NCBI GenBank assembly: GCA_963580455.1
Contig: OY756957.1
Coordinates: 8,995,001-9,059,000, forward strand
Direction: 5' to 3'
DNA: 64,000 nucleotides
Source: Euonymus europaeus
Taxonomy: Eukaryota; Streptophyta; Magnoliopsida; Celastrales; Celastraceae
Positions within the stretch are counted from its first letter, which is position 1. Every line of letters starts with the position of its first letter. The notes under the pieces are model-generated. The model was not told the DNA's origin and made no database searches. It was given only the letters and a program-made list of their open reading frames with translations. Shown piece by piece: positions 1-12,013 of this stretch. A program made the translations under genes and the position numbers.

Positions 1-482
1 TAGAGATGTCTATCAAGATGAGTATGGTGCTCTATAAAAGGTGTGGCTATCATAGAATGAAGGTTATGGAAGCTACCTGCAAACTTGGCCATTTATTCTT
101 GCTTCTATGTGTTTTCATATTCTCTCATTATTTAGTTATCTCTTAAAGTGAGATCTTGGGTGACAGTGTGGAGAGAATTGTATTGAGGTTATTTTGTGAA
201 TCTACAAAGGTGTGTGTAGTTCATTGAGGTGAAGTCTTTTGGTAATTTCAAAAACGAGCACTATCTTGTTGGTTTGAAACAAACACTGAATGAGATGTAT
301 GAGCGATGTCTTTAGATCAAAGATAGGGTTGTACTCTTGATTCGCGATTAGTGTATTATTTCACAAGGTTGGATGCTTATAGACTCGAGGTTTTTCCCAA
401 GTTGGATTTTCCTCATAAAATTCTTGGTATTGTTTATTTTATTTTTCGTATTTTATTTTTCATATTTGTTGGCTAACGTTTT
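1..482 (+). mobile_element. Copia-like LTR fragment
   Basis: The window opens inside what reads as the promoter-to-end half of a plant Ty1/copia LTR. A TATA box at 31-40 is followed by a T-rich leader, then the phrase TTCCCAAGTTGGATTTTCCT (about 393-412), which is common just before the end of such LTRs, then repeated TTTATTTTT tracts. The sequence TTTTTGGTGAGGTGCATCAA after 478 could be a decayed tRNA-Met primer-binding site. No gag follows, so the fragment is truncated on both sides. Family assignment rests on remembered LTR style and is tentative. Confidence 0.4.
31..40 (+). promoter_or_regulatory. TATA box of the copia-like LTR
   Basis: TCTATAAAAG matches the plant TATA consensus and lies about 450 bases before the putative LTR end, as expected for an LTR promoter. 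Activity is not implied. Confidence 0.35.
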
Positions 483-2269
483 TGGTGAGGTGCATCAACT
501 TTCAAAATCAAAATCAATGTAATACAGAAATACCATTGAACAAAACCACAATATAAGTGCAATACAGAAAAAGATAATTGTAGAAACAATGAATGAATTC
601 CGAAAACATCAAAGAGGCATTGGATTAAAACAACAAATCAAAAATGGACTTTTTTCTTAACTCTAGCAAACATGCAATTATTGAAATGAAAAAGATAGAT
701 TACAACATCTAGAAAATGTTGCTAATCTAAAAGTAATCAATGTAATCCCAAAAAAGTGCTCAAACCTAGTAAAAAACTCCGTAAAAAAATGACAAGCATA
801 AAAACAAAAAAAAAACCACCTAAAAGCAAATTAAAAATAGATGGAACAATTAAAACAATTTGGGAAAGAAAAAAAACACGCATAAGAACCAGTGAAAAAT
901 CTATTTGGTAAGACCAACCTATTGAGTGAAAAACATACGCAAAATGAACTTTCGTTCCCCACCTCAGCTCAAACTCGCTAGATCAACTACATAGATGAAG
1001 AAAATCGTAGGATCGATGTCGGTTTCGAACATTGACACAAAACAAGGGGGAAGAGAGAGAATACCAGAGGAGAGAAACATTTTTTGAACTTCAAAAATAA
1101 TCCTACATGTCCAATCATGTGACGTGATATGTAGTGTTGGACTTGGGCTGGGTCGCCCATGTGGGCTAGACTCAGCCCAGCCCATTTATTTAAGGGAGTT
1201 GAGGCAGTTGTCTTGGAGACAACTGCTCTCAACTGCCAATATACGTTAAACGTATATTGGCAAGGAAAAACAGAGGTTAAGAACTCTCTCCCAAAAATCT
1301 ACTTCTCCAGTTCCTGAAAAACAAGAAATCAGAAGGGTATTCGTACTGTGGAATCTAACTCGGTTCTACTAATTGGAGTAACGTGTTGAAGCATTGAAAT
1401 CTACTTACGATCCTGTCAAATTTGTCGTACCGATCAAGAAACTAGTAAGTGTTTCTTCTTCCTATCGTATCTACATGTAGGATTGAGTTATTTTGGATAC
1501 CTTAAGCTGGGTATCAATTAGCAATCAATAGGACTGTTACTGATTATATTAAAATCCTAAATGTGGTTTTAGTATGACGAGCTGACGAAAACAGAAGTAA
1601 AATCTCCAAAGCAACACCATAAAAAGTTGAATTTCTCATTTTGCCCTCCTTGAAAAATCAAAATACAATTTTTTTTGTCGAATTTTACACCTTGTTTTTT
1701 CAGAGTTTATTTTGAAAAGAAAAGGAGAAATTTGTTTTGTCCATTATAAATAGTGGGTATCACATTTTTCTTTGCTTTTTTATTGGATTTTTTTTAGCTT
1801 TTTTAGTTTCTTCTTATTTCTTAAATATCATAGTATTGATTAGATTTTGGAGTCAGCATAAATTCCCATCGAGAAGCATCTGTATCATTTAATTTTAATT
1901 TTAATTTTAATGGTACGAGAAAGAAGCACTCGTCTTAATAAGGTTGTGAAGGCCTAATCTCATTCTCCAGTGTAACCAATGACCCAATTTTCTGTTCTTT
2001 ATTTTGAGTTGATATCCCTCTTGTGAAATTTCTAAAATAACCATTGTCTTCTACACCTTTTTGTAACTTTGTATTGAGTTGATTCCTTAAATACTAAGTT
2101 CACATAGTTGTTTTAATTTTGAAGCTTTGCCTATCGTTTATCTCAATTGTAATTGGCTCTAAAGACACTCTTTAATTTGAGTTGTTTGAGCTATGATAGA
2201 ATCATTATGTGTGTTTTATGATAGATTTATTCATCTTTTTAAAATATTCTTTCTCCAGTTGACTTGGGT
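483..2269. other. Unassigned AT-rich stretch, no gene
   Basis: No convincing coding region is present; the two short minus-strand frames at 964-1232 have no recognisable domain. A phrase built around GCCCAGCCCATTTATTTAAG precedes two perfect hairpins at 1204-1261 and then a segment (about 1270-1450) that resembles the transcribed leader of a small LTR or TRIM element and ends in a splice-donor-like AGTAAGTG. The rest is AT-rich and featureless to me. Confidence 0.4.
1204..1261. repeat. Two adjacent perfect hairpins
   Basis: Positions 1204-1226 are a 9-bp perfect inverted repeat (GCAGTTGTC / GACAACTGC) with a 5-base loop. Eight bases later, 1235-1261 is a 13-bp perfect inverted repeat (GCCAATATACGTT / AACGTATATTGGC) with a single-base centre. 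Purpose unknown. Confidence 0.75.
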
Positions 2270-3557
2270 TGTCACGCCCCTCTCCCAGATAGGTGCAGAT
2301 GAGCACCCATGAATCTCAGAGGTGTGACCGGCAGGGAACCCCTCTGTTTTCCCGAACCGGATTTAAACCCAAGCTACTATCAATTATCAAGATAACTACA
2401 GTAGTAGTCTCACATGTATATACGAATCTCAACCATGATCCCAAATACTGTCAACATAATGTAACCTGCAATCCAGAGTCTACAGCGGAAAAATCCAAGT
2501 AGCATAGATACGAAAAGACAGACACAAACATCCCAATAGTAGCTACCATCACGCCTCACGCATCCCTGCGCTGATCATGCACTCCGGCTATCTCACCTAA
2601 AAACATGATAATGAAAGGGATGAGCTACAAAGCTCAGTAGGGATACGGAGATATGTCAATCATCAGAATAAACAGAAAGTAAAACTCAAGATGTATGTGA
2701 AATGAACAGGAACTCAAATAGTGATACACTCTCATATGTCCCAACTCTAGTAAATCAAATATAAAGTAAGAAAGCCTGTAAGATATAAAATACGTAAAGA
2801 ACAACCATAAGGTAATATCCTGATAGGATAAAGAATCTCCGAACCCATCATAAATATCAACAAATCAATCAATATGTAGGGTAGACACTGAATGGGCTCC
2901 ACTACTACCATCCTCATGTACAACTCTCAAATTAGTACACAGTCATAATCCATCTCAAATCCATATAAACTCAAATCCATATAACATCATAAAATCCTCC
3001 TCTGGACCCACCCTGATCCCCGCAAGGTGTCTCCCAGTCCAGGTACTCCCCAGATTGGATGAGGATCGAGCCTATATAGGTACTCGATAGCATCGCCTAC
3101 ATCGAAGAGCGTCCCCTAGGATGTACCCCACCTCAATCCAGTCTCCAGGTACGTACCCGATCGGAACCATCAACAAATCATCCAGTAGACTGGGTCGCCC
3201 GATGTGGGTCCCACACACTATAAATCATCCATCAATAATAATCTCGTAGCATCATCACCGAAAATCACCAGAGTACAGTCCTATCCGGACTCTCAAAATA
3301 CCACACAAACCAGAAATGGGCCCCACAGAAGACATGGCGCATGAGGATGCAGCCAGTCGCATAAACAATCCATAATAACATAAAATAATAATACAGTTGC
3401 AATTGCGGAAACAAATCAGATAAGAGTGCAAATAGAGAAATTCCCAACCTCCGGGAATTTCACACAAATAAACAAGTAAGAGTCCGTCGAATACGAAACC
3501 CCCGAAACCCCAAATAAGAAATAAGGCAGAATCCCTACCTGAAATGTCGACTACGCT

Positions 3558-3740
3558 TAGGGGTGTAAACGAGCCGAGCCGAGCTGAGTTTTGAGGTACT
3601 CGAGCTCGGCTCGATTCAAATATGAGGAGCTCGAGCTCGAGCTCGACTCGTTAAAAGCTCGAAAAATTCATAAACGAGCCAAGCTCGAGCTTGGCTCGTT
3701 AAAAGCTCGGTAAATCCATTAACGAGCTCGAGCTCGACAA
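3558..3740. repeat. Left subterminal repeats of hAT-1
   Basis: Dense short words GAGCTCGAGC, GGCTCG and GAGCCGAGC in both orientations follow the terminal inverted repeat. A matching zone at the other end suggests binding sites for the element's own transposase (inference). Confidence 0.7.
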
Positions 3741-4236
3741 GATTAATATTCAAAACCAAAACCAACAACAAATTTAATATTCAAAACTTAAACAAATAAA
3801 CAATATTAATCAAAATATTCATCAATCATCACCTCCAAAAACTAAACCAACAGCAAAACTAGTATTCAAAACCTAAACAAATTAACAATATTAATCAAAT
3901 GTTCATCATCTCCAAAAACTAAATAACAAAACCATAAAATGTTAATGTTCCAAACTTCCAACATGGCAACATTCCATCTTCCTAGTTCCTGCAGTTGAAA
4001 AAAATTTATAAATGTAATGTGTTACTAAAATTTGCAACTTCAACAAAAATAAAAAAAGGAAAAAAATTATGGAAAAATGTAAATAGATCAAGATTCAAGA
4101 CTAACCATTAATTGTGATATGCCACAACTTTGTCTTCAAGCTTATGGAAGGGAAAACTCAATGGTGTCACTGCCAACCTATAAGGGAAAACTCAATGGTG
4201 TTAATCACTATCACACACTATAAAATAAATAATGTT

Positions 4237-6335
4237 TTACAAAAGTTCAAAACTTACTTTTCCTTTCCTTTTGATGCCATAATAATCTTTAAGCCAATCA
4301 CAACCACACATTAAGACTTGAACTGTATCGGTACCCAAAGATGCACGATGTGGCTCAATAACTCTACCACTAGCACTAAAAGTCGATTCCGAAGCAACAG
4401 TAGTAATAGGTATTGATAAAATGTCACACGCCATCTTTGACAAAATGCGATATTTCAAATTGTTTTTGCTCCACCAATCCAAAGCATCAAATGGAGGATC
4501 TATATCTGCATTATGCAAATGAACACCTTCCTCCAAATATATATTCAATTCTGATTTAGCCAAGTGAATTGAATCAACATTTCGAATAAAACTATCAAAT
4601 TGTGCTCTTCCCCTCACTTTTGCTTTTCCAAATGAACTAGAGCTTGAAGCAATCTTACCACCTTCCGCTTGCAATTGACTTTCAACATTACTTTGTTTGT
4701 GAGCCTCAACATATTCATCAAACAACTTGAACAATGTATCACGAACTTCAATCTCATACTTTAAAAAATCAATAGAATAGTATATCTCAGGAAAATAATT
4801 TTCAATAAGTTTCATTTTGTTCCTAGGATCCAAGACTGCTGCAATGGAAATCAATAAATTGCATTCACCCCAATACTTATCAAATTTTGCCTTCATTTTT
4901 GTAGCCATCGTCTTCATATATTCATCATTGCTATTAACTTCTTTATCTAACTCTTTTTTTATATTCCAAAGTTCTGGGAGAAATAAATTTGAAGTTGGAT
5001 ATTCAGTACCTGAAATAATCTTTGTAACCTCATCAAATTCTTCAAGAAATGAGCACACAATTTTAGCCCTTTTCCAATTATCATCCGAAGACAAATACGT
5101 GTAACTTGGATCCCTTTGTTGATACCGTGGAAATACATCTTTGAATTCAAAGGCAGCAACTAACATTGCATATGTTGCATTCCACCTGGTGCTACAATCC
5201 AAAACAAGTTTCTTCCTAGGCAATTTCAACTGATTAGCAATGTCACTGAATATATGAAGACGATGAACAGACTTTGAAATATGCTTCACACTTTCACGGA
5301 CATTGTTAATAACATTCCCAATTTGAGACAAACCATCTTGCACCAAAATATTCAAGATATGTGCACAACATATGACATGAAAAAATTGACCATTAAGAGG
5401 AAGACTACCAATAAGTTGCAAATCTGCCTTTAAATTACTCACTGCAGCATCATTGTAACTAGCATTATCCACTGTAATAGTCCAAATTTTTTCTCAATTC
5501 CCCACTCATGCAAACACTTTTTCAACTGATCACAAATAACAATCCCAGTATGTGGAGGAGGAACATCAATAAAGTTCAATATACGCTTATGTAATTTGCT
5601 GTGAGAATCCACAAAATGACAAGTAACAACCATGTATTGGATATTTTGATTTGACTTCCACAAATCAGTTGTTACACTAACTCTATTCACACTTTTCAAT
5701 AGAGTCTTTATCTTGTTTTTCTCAAGATCATAGCTACTAACACAAAGTATTTTAGCTGTTGCACGACTAAATTTTTCCCAATTAGGAGATACATTTCTCA
5801 TCAACAAATTGAAAACATCATATTCAGCAAAAGAAAATGGCAACTCATGCACCAGAATCATATGAGAAAAAATCTCTCTAACCTTTGCCTCATCATACTT
5901 GAAGTTTTGGACCGCACTGACGCTTTTTGACTTTGTTGTGACTGTAGTGATTGAAATTTGTTGTTGTCCCCTCATTGCAATTTGTCGTCGAACACAATTC
6001 TTCAAGTGTCGATTAAACTGTGTTGTAGCACCAGATTTAACAACGCCAAGACGATGTTTGCAATGAATGCATTCCATCTTCTTACTACCATCCGCAAGTA
6101 TGACTTCTTTGAATTCATCCCATGCTTTCGATGTTTTCTTCCTCTTCTTTTGCTCAAAAGGATTCTCTTGTTGATCATCTTCAATCTCAATAGGATTTTC
6201 CTCTGCATTCTTGCTCCCCTCGTTGGCATCATGACCACTAGAGTTGTCCATTATAGCATTTGTTGTCGAATCTTGGGTAGATCCATTCATTGAAATGGAG
6301 TTCGTTGTTTGGTTCTCCATACTGAAGGAAGTCAT
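4237..6335 (-). pseudogene. hAT transposase, BED/RICESLEEPER type, frameshifted
   Basis: Two overlapping minus-strand frames make one transposase. The upstream frame (6335-5439; likely start ATG at 6320, because the bases before it end in a splice-acceptor-like TTCCTTCAG) holds a BED zinc finger, KAWDEF then CIHCKHRLG and HLKNC. The downstream frame (5472-4237) carries CCAHILNILVQDGL, the STRWNATYAM motif and a C-terminal hAT dimerisation region with WWSKN and SIPITTVASESTFSASGRV. The combined length of about 700 residues is normal for plant RICESLEEPER/DAYSLEEPER-like proteins. The frames are offset around 5472-5490, so a small indel breaks the protein. A donor-like CTCAG/GTAAGG at 6649 (minus strand) suggests a non-coding first exon upstream. 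It binds its own termini and excises the element; this copy is probably inactive. Confidence 0.92.
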
Positions 6336-6429
6336 GGAACAAAGATATAATTATCTTGAATTAAAACCAAAATATATGCATAATATATGGAACTCTGTCA
6401 TAACAGAGGTAATTCAAACCTTAGATTGA

Positions 6430-7620
6430 CTCTATGTACTATTACTAAAGATCAAATCAAGTCAATAATTTGGGCAGCTTTGTTTGAACTTGAATAATTA
6501 TAAGATGGAACCCTCCTAGTTTTGTTTCATGCGCAGTTTTGTTTGTACTTGAGTAATTATTCAATTGCTGGTAAAAAATGATAAATTAAAGAAAGCTTAG
6601 TTCTACTTTGAAGAGAGAGGAAAGCAAACAGAGACAAAGATAACCTTACCTGAGAAAGGCAGCGCCAACGGGACTGGGAGAGGCAGCGTCGATGGGAGTC
6701 AAAGGAGGAAGGGGGAACCAGGTGTGAACTCGTGAGGAATGAGGCAGCTGAATTCTTTGTGGCTTTGTTACTATATTAGGGATATCTCATCTAGGGCTTT
6801 AATTAATAATTTAATACTGTTATTAACTTTATTATATTATTATATAATTGAGATAATAAATCTACATGATATCCTATGCGTTATATTTAATCCAAGCTAA
6901 TATAAGCCAATAGAAGTTTGTCTACTCAAGTTTTAAAATAAACATCAATAGTAAAATCAAGTTTAAATGGCTAAATGATCAAATATATTTTAAATTAAAT
7001 ATAAAATATAAAATAAACTTAAATTTTCATTCAAATATTTTTAATATCATTTCTATGAAAGGTTAAGTGACACAATGTTTGAATAATTCATTGAAAAGTT
7101 TATGGACCTAAACTCAAGTCTTATGGTGTATAGACATATAGTAATGTAATGTGTTAAAGTGATTAATAGTAATTAGGTCTATTAATAGTTACTTATTAAA
7201 ATGTAAATGTTGACTAACCATGTATAATTAGGTCTATTAATAGTTACAATATATGCTTTAGGGTTGTCTAATCATGAGTTATGTTATATCATAGAAGTTT
7301 AGGGTTTAGGGTTATATCAACATAAGTTATCTTAAATTATATTCGTTAGGGTTATATTATCATGAGTTATGTACGTATGTTATATAAATATTTTCAAAAT
7401 TATGAAAATTAGCTAACAATGTTAATGTATTGATAAAACACCAAATAATTGGGTAAAAATATCTTAAATAATAAATATATGTTAATTTTTAGTACTCATG
7501 CAATGTACTAATAATAATGATGATAGTTAATGAGTTAAATGATACATTGATGTACATGAATAGTTATTACATTGAAACATATTAATAATGTTAAATTGAA
7601 CTATTACACACATATATAAC
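6430..7620. other. Non-coding arm of hAT-1
   Basis: AT-rich DNA upstream of the transposase. GC-richer sequence at 6650-6760 is probably the 5' leader and promoter-proximal exon. I see no other gene. Confidence 0.5.
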
Positions 7621-7651
7621 TATATATATATATATCTGTGTGTGTGTGTGT
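7621..7651. repeat. Microsatellite (TA)n(TG)n
   Basis: Uninterrupted TATATA then TGTGTG runs just inside the right subterminal zone of hAT-1. Confidence 0.9.
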
Positions 7652-7654
7652 TAT

Positions 7655-7908
7655 AATATAATTGAGCCGAGCAAACGAGCCGAGCAACGAGCTGAGCAAA
7701 CGAGCTGAGCAACGAGCCGAGCCAACGAGCTAGCTCGCGAGCCTTAATGAGCCGAGCTTCGTGATGCTCAAGCTTGGCTCGTTTATGAATCGAGCTTCAA
7801 AATGAAGCTCAAGCTCGGTTCATTTATGAATCGAGCCGAACACGAACGAGCTTTTCTCGAGCCGAACGCCGAGCCGCTCACGAGCGGCTCGGCTCGTTTA
7901 CACCCCTA
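7655..7908. repeat. Right subterminal repeats of hAT-1
   Basis: At least eight close copies of GAGCCGAGC or GAGCTGAGC, then inverted GGCTCG words, lead into the terminal inverted repeat. They mirror the left zone and are probably transposase-binding sites. Confidence 0.7.
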
Positions 7909-8749
7909 ACTACGCTAATCCATAGTACGTCCGAAATCTCAATCCAAAATCCCCAAATCAGCCTCCTTCATCAGAATACGGATACGTATTCACGACGGTC
8001 AAAATACGAAAAAATCAACCTAAAAGTCAAATGGTCAAACCGGTCAAAAGTCAACTCGGGTCAAACCCGGTCAACCCGTGAATAGTGACACCGACACTGT
8101 CGTCGCCGGAGCGACGATTCCGGCGACGTTTTCCGGCGAACCATACATCAAATTAAAGCTCTCAAAACAAGCAATCTAATGGTACCTGTCTCGTTCCGAA
8201 ACTCCTTCAGAATCGACCGGGATCGAGCTCGGAAGTCGTCGGAAACCGAAACTTTGCCGCCTAATTCCATCGCCTGTGGTGGTCCGATGACGACGATTCC
8301 GGTTGGGTTTTGATCCTCTCTCTACAAGCTTCGTTTTGACACCTCACTTGCCCCAATCGGACCACAAACAAGAAAAACTCAATTCAACAATTCTCTCCCT
8401 CTCTCTCATGCGTGGTCTGTGAGGGAGAAGAAGGAAAATCTGGGTTAATCCCAGATTTTCATGCCAGTTTACCCTTTTGCCCCTCATCTTTCTAATAATT
8501 AATTAAACTTCTAAAATTCGTAATAACGCCAATTCAACTCCGATTCAGGTGATTCTTGTGCCAATATTTCCCTAAAAATATTAAATTTGAAAAATTATTA
8601 TATATTATTTTTAAATTGGGTTCGGGATATTACATGGGCTATTGTAGATTAGTTTTTAGATTTCTAGACTAAAAATTGTATTGCACGGTTAAATTCGGAG
8701 CGAATTATATCAATCTATCTTTTATTTTCTTCACTGATACTTTTAATTG

Positions 8750-9324
8750 TGTTAGGAAATTTAATGTGACATTATGCTTGACAATGTAATCATCCAATTA
8801 GACTAGATAGGATTCACATTAGATAGGAATGCAGCAAGGTCTAAAGCTGATGTCAATAGTACTGTCATGTAACCTGCACGTACCCTACATGGATTCTAGG
8901 TAAGCTTCTCATAGCCTTCGTGGCATTATCTACGACTAATATTGATCATATCTTTTATGTCATTATCTATGGATTTATTGGTGTACACATGTTTCATATA
9001 TATAACTATTTGTAACCAAATAAACCTAAGCTTTTTACCTCGCCTATTCTAAATCGAAACTTATATTTTGAGCGAGTGTTTGTTTTTAATGATTTTTTTT
9101 AATCATTCATGCATATCACTTTTATGACATTATTGTATGTTCTTGGAGCTTGAAATCTTCTGTATGACTCTCAAGCATTTGGCGAAAGCATTTAATTATG
9201 GAAAGGTGTATCATGTGACTCGAGCAAGATATTAGTGTAGGTGATTTCGGTCCTAGCTCTAGGGATATTCTTATAACCCGTTATTATTGTGTCGCACTTA
9301 TTATTTTAGTATTTAAATTTCCCA
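8750..9324 (+). mobile_element. Ty1/copia 5' LTR (probable)
   Basis: The sequence begins TGTTAGGAAATTTA near 8750 and ends TTTCCCA at 9324, directly before a tRNA-Met-type primer-binding site, and a copia gag starts 50 bases later. The right edge is well fixed by the primer-binding site. The left edge is a guess from the TG start. Confidence 0.5.
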
Positions 9325-9325
9325 T

Positions 9326-9337
9326 TGGTATCAGAAT
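9326..9337 (+). other. Copia primer-binding site (tRNA-Met)
   Basis: TGGTATCAGAAT is close to the canonical TGGTATCAGAGC complementary to initiator tRNA-Met and lies immediately after the LTR. Confidence 0.65.
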
Positions 9338-9374
9338 TGTTCACTCTACTTGTTTAGTGAGATTCATTATTATA

Positions 9375-10955
9375 ATGGCTATTAATCATGATGAGAACAA
9401 GACTCCATTTTTCAATGGTAAGTATTATGCCTACTGGAAGGCTAGAATGAATATTTACATGAAATTCATTGATGAATAGATTTGGGTTTTTGTAGTTCGT
9501 GGAAGGAAGCCACCTACTAAAGAGAATGAAGAAAAGAAGATTATGCTTAAACTGATAGAATTTTGGACCACTGTTGAGCATGATAGTGCTAGCTGGAACA
9601 ACCGTGCACTCAATGCTATGTTCACGGGTGTGTGTATTAAAGAATTCAGACGTATTACAAACTGTGAGACTACAAAAGAAGCATGTGATATTCTGGAAGT
9701 TACACATGAAGGTATCAGCTGTAAAGATTTCCAAATTACTGAAGCTAACCACATCTTCTTAGATGCTGCACATGAAGGAAGATGAAACATTTGATCAATT
9801 TTATGCCAAATTGAATGATATTGTTAATTTCATGTTTGCTCTTAGTGAGTAACTGTCACCTTCCAAGATAGTTTGCAAAATTATATGATAATTGCCTAAT
9901 TGATTTCAAGCTAAGGTTACTGCCATTGAGGAAAGCAAGGATGTTGATACACTCAAAGTAGATGAGTTTATTGGTTCCTTAAAAACATGTGAAGGCAATT
10001 TTCGTGCACCTAAAGAGCTAAAAGGTGTAGCTTTGAAATCCAGCCAAGATGAATTGGATGATGACATTGAGGGCTTGGTTATATTGGCCAAAAATTTCAA
10101 AAAATATGTAAGTCTCAAAAAAGGGAAGAATACTCTTCCAGACAAGGCAAATGTTAAATTGAAAGTTGAGACCAAATCTGAGTCATCTAAAGTTAACCTT
10201 TAGTTATGAGTGTCGAGTTTTGGACACATGTCACATGAGTGTACGAATAAAAAGAAGAACAATATGTCCATAAAGGCTACATTGAGTGATAGTGAAAGTG
10301 ACAATGAGGAAAGCAAATATGATGTTGATAATCTCAAGATAGTCGTATTCACAATTCAATGCATGTAGTTTTGAACTCAGATTTTGATGAGGATTCTATT
10401 GAAGATTTGGAAGATGAAACTATCGATATTCTAGATACTTACAATTAGCTAGTGGTCGCATTTGGAAAAAGTCAGAAACCTAGGCTTCTTTTAAAAACCA
10501 AGTTCCAATAGAGAATGATTCGTGAAGCTAAATTGATCACAAGTTTTAAGGAGATGCAAAAGCATCGCAACCATGATCAAGCTAAAACTCAACAATTACA
10601 AGGTACCATTTCTGACTTGCAAAGTGAATTATCCAAATATTCCATGTTTAAAACCTTGTAGGTATGAACCAGTAACTTGGAAAATATGCTTGGTACAATT
10701 AGGCAAGCTGGTATTAGGGATGAAATTAGATACACTGGTGAACCACAAAAAGTTGTGAAAAAATTCAAACCTTTTATTCAAGGTAAAAATCTTGAAGATG
10801 AAGAAATGCTTATTCTTCCCAAGCAGGTAAATAAAGGTAAATCTCTTATTATTCCACCATTTCATCCTTTCCCTTATATTGGAGGATGCTTACCTAGACA
10901 TGTGCAGCTTATAATCACAATAATCACAAATATAACGCCTCTGACCATCATTTAG
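9375..10955 (+). pseudogene. Ty1/copia gag, degenerate
   Basis: The frame starts MAINHDENKTPFFNGKYYAY with WKARM, the standard N-terminus of plant copia Gag. After a stop near 9478 it continues (9543-9785) with the LEVTHEG-type segment of the UBN2/gag family. Further downstream, frames hold acidic linker sequence, a split zinc-knuckle trace (FGHMSHEC at about 10213-10236, the first cysteines being in another frame), then GTIRQAGIRDEIRYTGEPQK (10677-10955). Gag forms the virus-like particle and binds the element RNA. The copy is broken by several stops and frameshifts. It is cut off near 10.9 kb by a gypsy-type LTR fragment, so protease, integrase and reverse transcriptase are absent. SIRE-like lineage is possible but not secure. 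Confidence 0.75.
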
Positions 10956-11577
10956 CATGCAAAACACAAAACTGGGCAGAGCCTCAGGTCATGTACACCA
11001 TGCATCATCAAAACATATATACATATCATGCATCATAATCAATAAAGTATCAGCCATACAACCAATCAGAACACAAAGTTCTCACCTCGGTTCAGGAGTC
11101 CCGTTAACATGGCATGACCTCCCTATCGTCTCAACTTTTATCAAAAATGTGTTTCAAGAAGTGCATTCAACCATACAAAAATGTACTACATAGAGATATC
11201 ATAAAATGAGTAAGGGAAACATAACCCTTTAAACAACCCCCAATAACTCCAGGTGGCAACCATGTCATCAGAAGATCCACCATTTTGGTTCTAGAACCGA
11301 ACTCACCTTTAGAGAAAAAAAAGAATAAACGGGTGAGGAATGGCTCAGTAGGGGTAAAGATGAATGAAGAATACATGAGCTGAATATCAAAGATAGGTTC
11401 TATGTAACAATATGCTTTAGACCATAAACATCGACAATGAATATCATAACAAATATGAGATCGTGTCTCTTCTTTATAAGCCCTAACGAAATCACACCTC
11501 AGCATCCATCCCAACCATCGATGAACACTACTAACATTTATTTCTCATGATAAAGAAAACCAAATGCATGACTCTTG
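10900..11577 (-). mobile_element. Tekay-like LTR fragment, reverse orientation
   Basis: The block contains an ordered set of phrases also seen inside the reverse-oriented LTRs at about 32.2-32.75 kb and 35.7-35.95 kb: AGTCCCG followed by TGGCATG, a segment on ACCATGTC, then ACTCACCT and GGTGAGGAATGGC. No terminus is identifiable. The ORFs here (10957-11193, 11167-11514) are chance frames. Confidence 0.5.
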
Positions 11578-11726
11578 TGTGATGACTGACCCCAAATATG
11601 AACATAGGAAGGATTGGAAGTTAAGAAATTATGTGTTTTGGCTATTTAAAGTATGAAGCAGACACCTAGGCGCATGGAATTGTGCCTAGGTTAGTAGAAG
11701 AACTCAGAGAATCGAAGTGAAACTAT
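11578..11726 (+). mobile_element. Start of the Tekay-like 5' LTR (element A)
   Basis: The sequence starts TGTGATGAC and runs collinear with the 3' LTR of element A at 30531, including AAGGATTGGAAGTTA, ATTATGTGTTTTGG and CCTAGG near TAGTAGAAGAACT. Similarity stops at about 11726, where the Tat/Ogre-like DNA begins. The far end of the same LTR resumes at 25173. Some LTR sequence is missing at the junction. Confidence 0.65.
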
Positions 11727-12011
11727 AGTTTTTATATTATGTCTAATTATCGTACCTCATGTATATATTTTTGTTAAAATGTCACATTTGATTTTCTTAA
11801 TCATTTAATGGGATAATAAAAGTTAAATTGACAACTGTTTTTTAAAACAGACGTTGTGGGGTGCCTCAAACCTTCCCCATACGTAACAAACTCACTTACC
11901 CATTTTTCTGGATTTTCGCAGACCAAATTATTTTTATTGGTGACCGATTGCACCTATTACAATTGGTGGCGACTCTCTTTTAAAATTCCTTTCACAAAAC
12001 CGGTTGCGAGA
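11727..12011 (+). mobile_element. 3' end of a Tat/Ogre-like LTR
   Basis: This stretch is nearly identical to the end of the reverse-oriented LTR at 23162-23455 and clearly related to the end of the LTR finishing at 57568. It contains ACGTTGTGGGGTGCCT and CCCCATACGTAACAAACTCA and ends TTGCGAGA before the primer-binding site. The first 1.7 kb or more of the LTR is absent, so this is a truncated copy. Confidence 0.75.
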
Positions 12012-12013
12012 AC

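Larger units (their letters stand above)
3558..7908. mobile_element. Complete hAT DNA transposon (hAT-1)
   Basis: The ends are matching terminal inverted repeats: TAGGGGTGTAAACGAGCC at 3558 and its complement GGCTCGTTTACACCCCTA ending at 7908. They are flanked by an exact 8-bp target duplication ACTACGCT at 3550-3557 and 7909-7916, the hallmark of hAT insertion. The 4351-bp element carries a minus-strand BED-type transposase gene (4237-6335). Both ends have long subterminal zones of repeated GAGCTCGAGC/GAGCCGAGC words, the usual transposase-binding architecture. It is nested in the solo LTR at 2270-8634. The gene has a frameshift, so this copy is non-autonomous now, but intact ends mean it could be mobilised in trans. 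Confidence 0.93.
2270..8634 (+). mobile_element. Solo LTR split by a hAT insertion
   Basis: The block starts TGTCACGCCCC at 2270 and ends GGGATATTACA at 8634, the paired termini of many plant Ty3/gypsy LTRs. The bases outside are TGGGT on the left (2265-2269) and TGGGC on the right (8635-8639), a 5-bp target duplication with one substitution. Removing the hAT element and one copy of its 8-bp duplication leaves about 2.0 kb. No primer-binding site, polypurine tract or coding sequence is attached, so it is a solo LTR left by LTR-LTR recombination. The small ORFs inside (for example 2293-2502) are chance frames. The strand shown follows TG-to-CA order; lineage (Tekay-like by length and termini) is inferred. 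Confidence 0.7.

Noticed and set aside
2293..2502. A small ORF at the start of the solo LTR
   Set aside because: It lies entirely within LTR sequence and has no recognisable motif.
3570..3740. A GAGCTC satellite
   Set aside because: It is confined to the ends of hAT-1 and matched at the opposite end, so it is subterminal transposon sequence.
4817..5104. Plus-strand frames within hAT-1 (also 5958-6293)
   Set aside because: Shadows of the minus-strand transposase; no domain, and hydrophobic composition expected of antisense frames.
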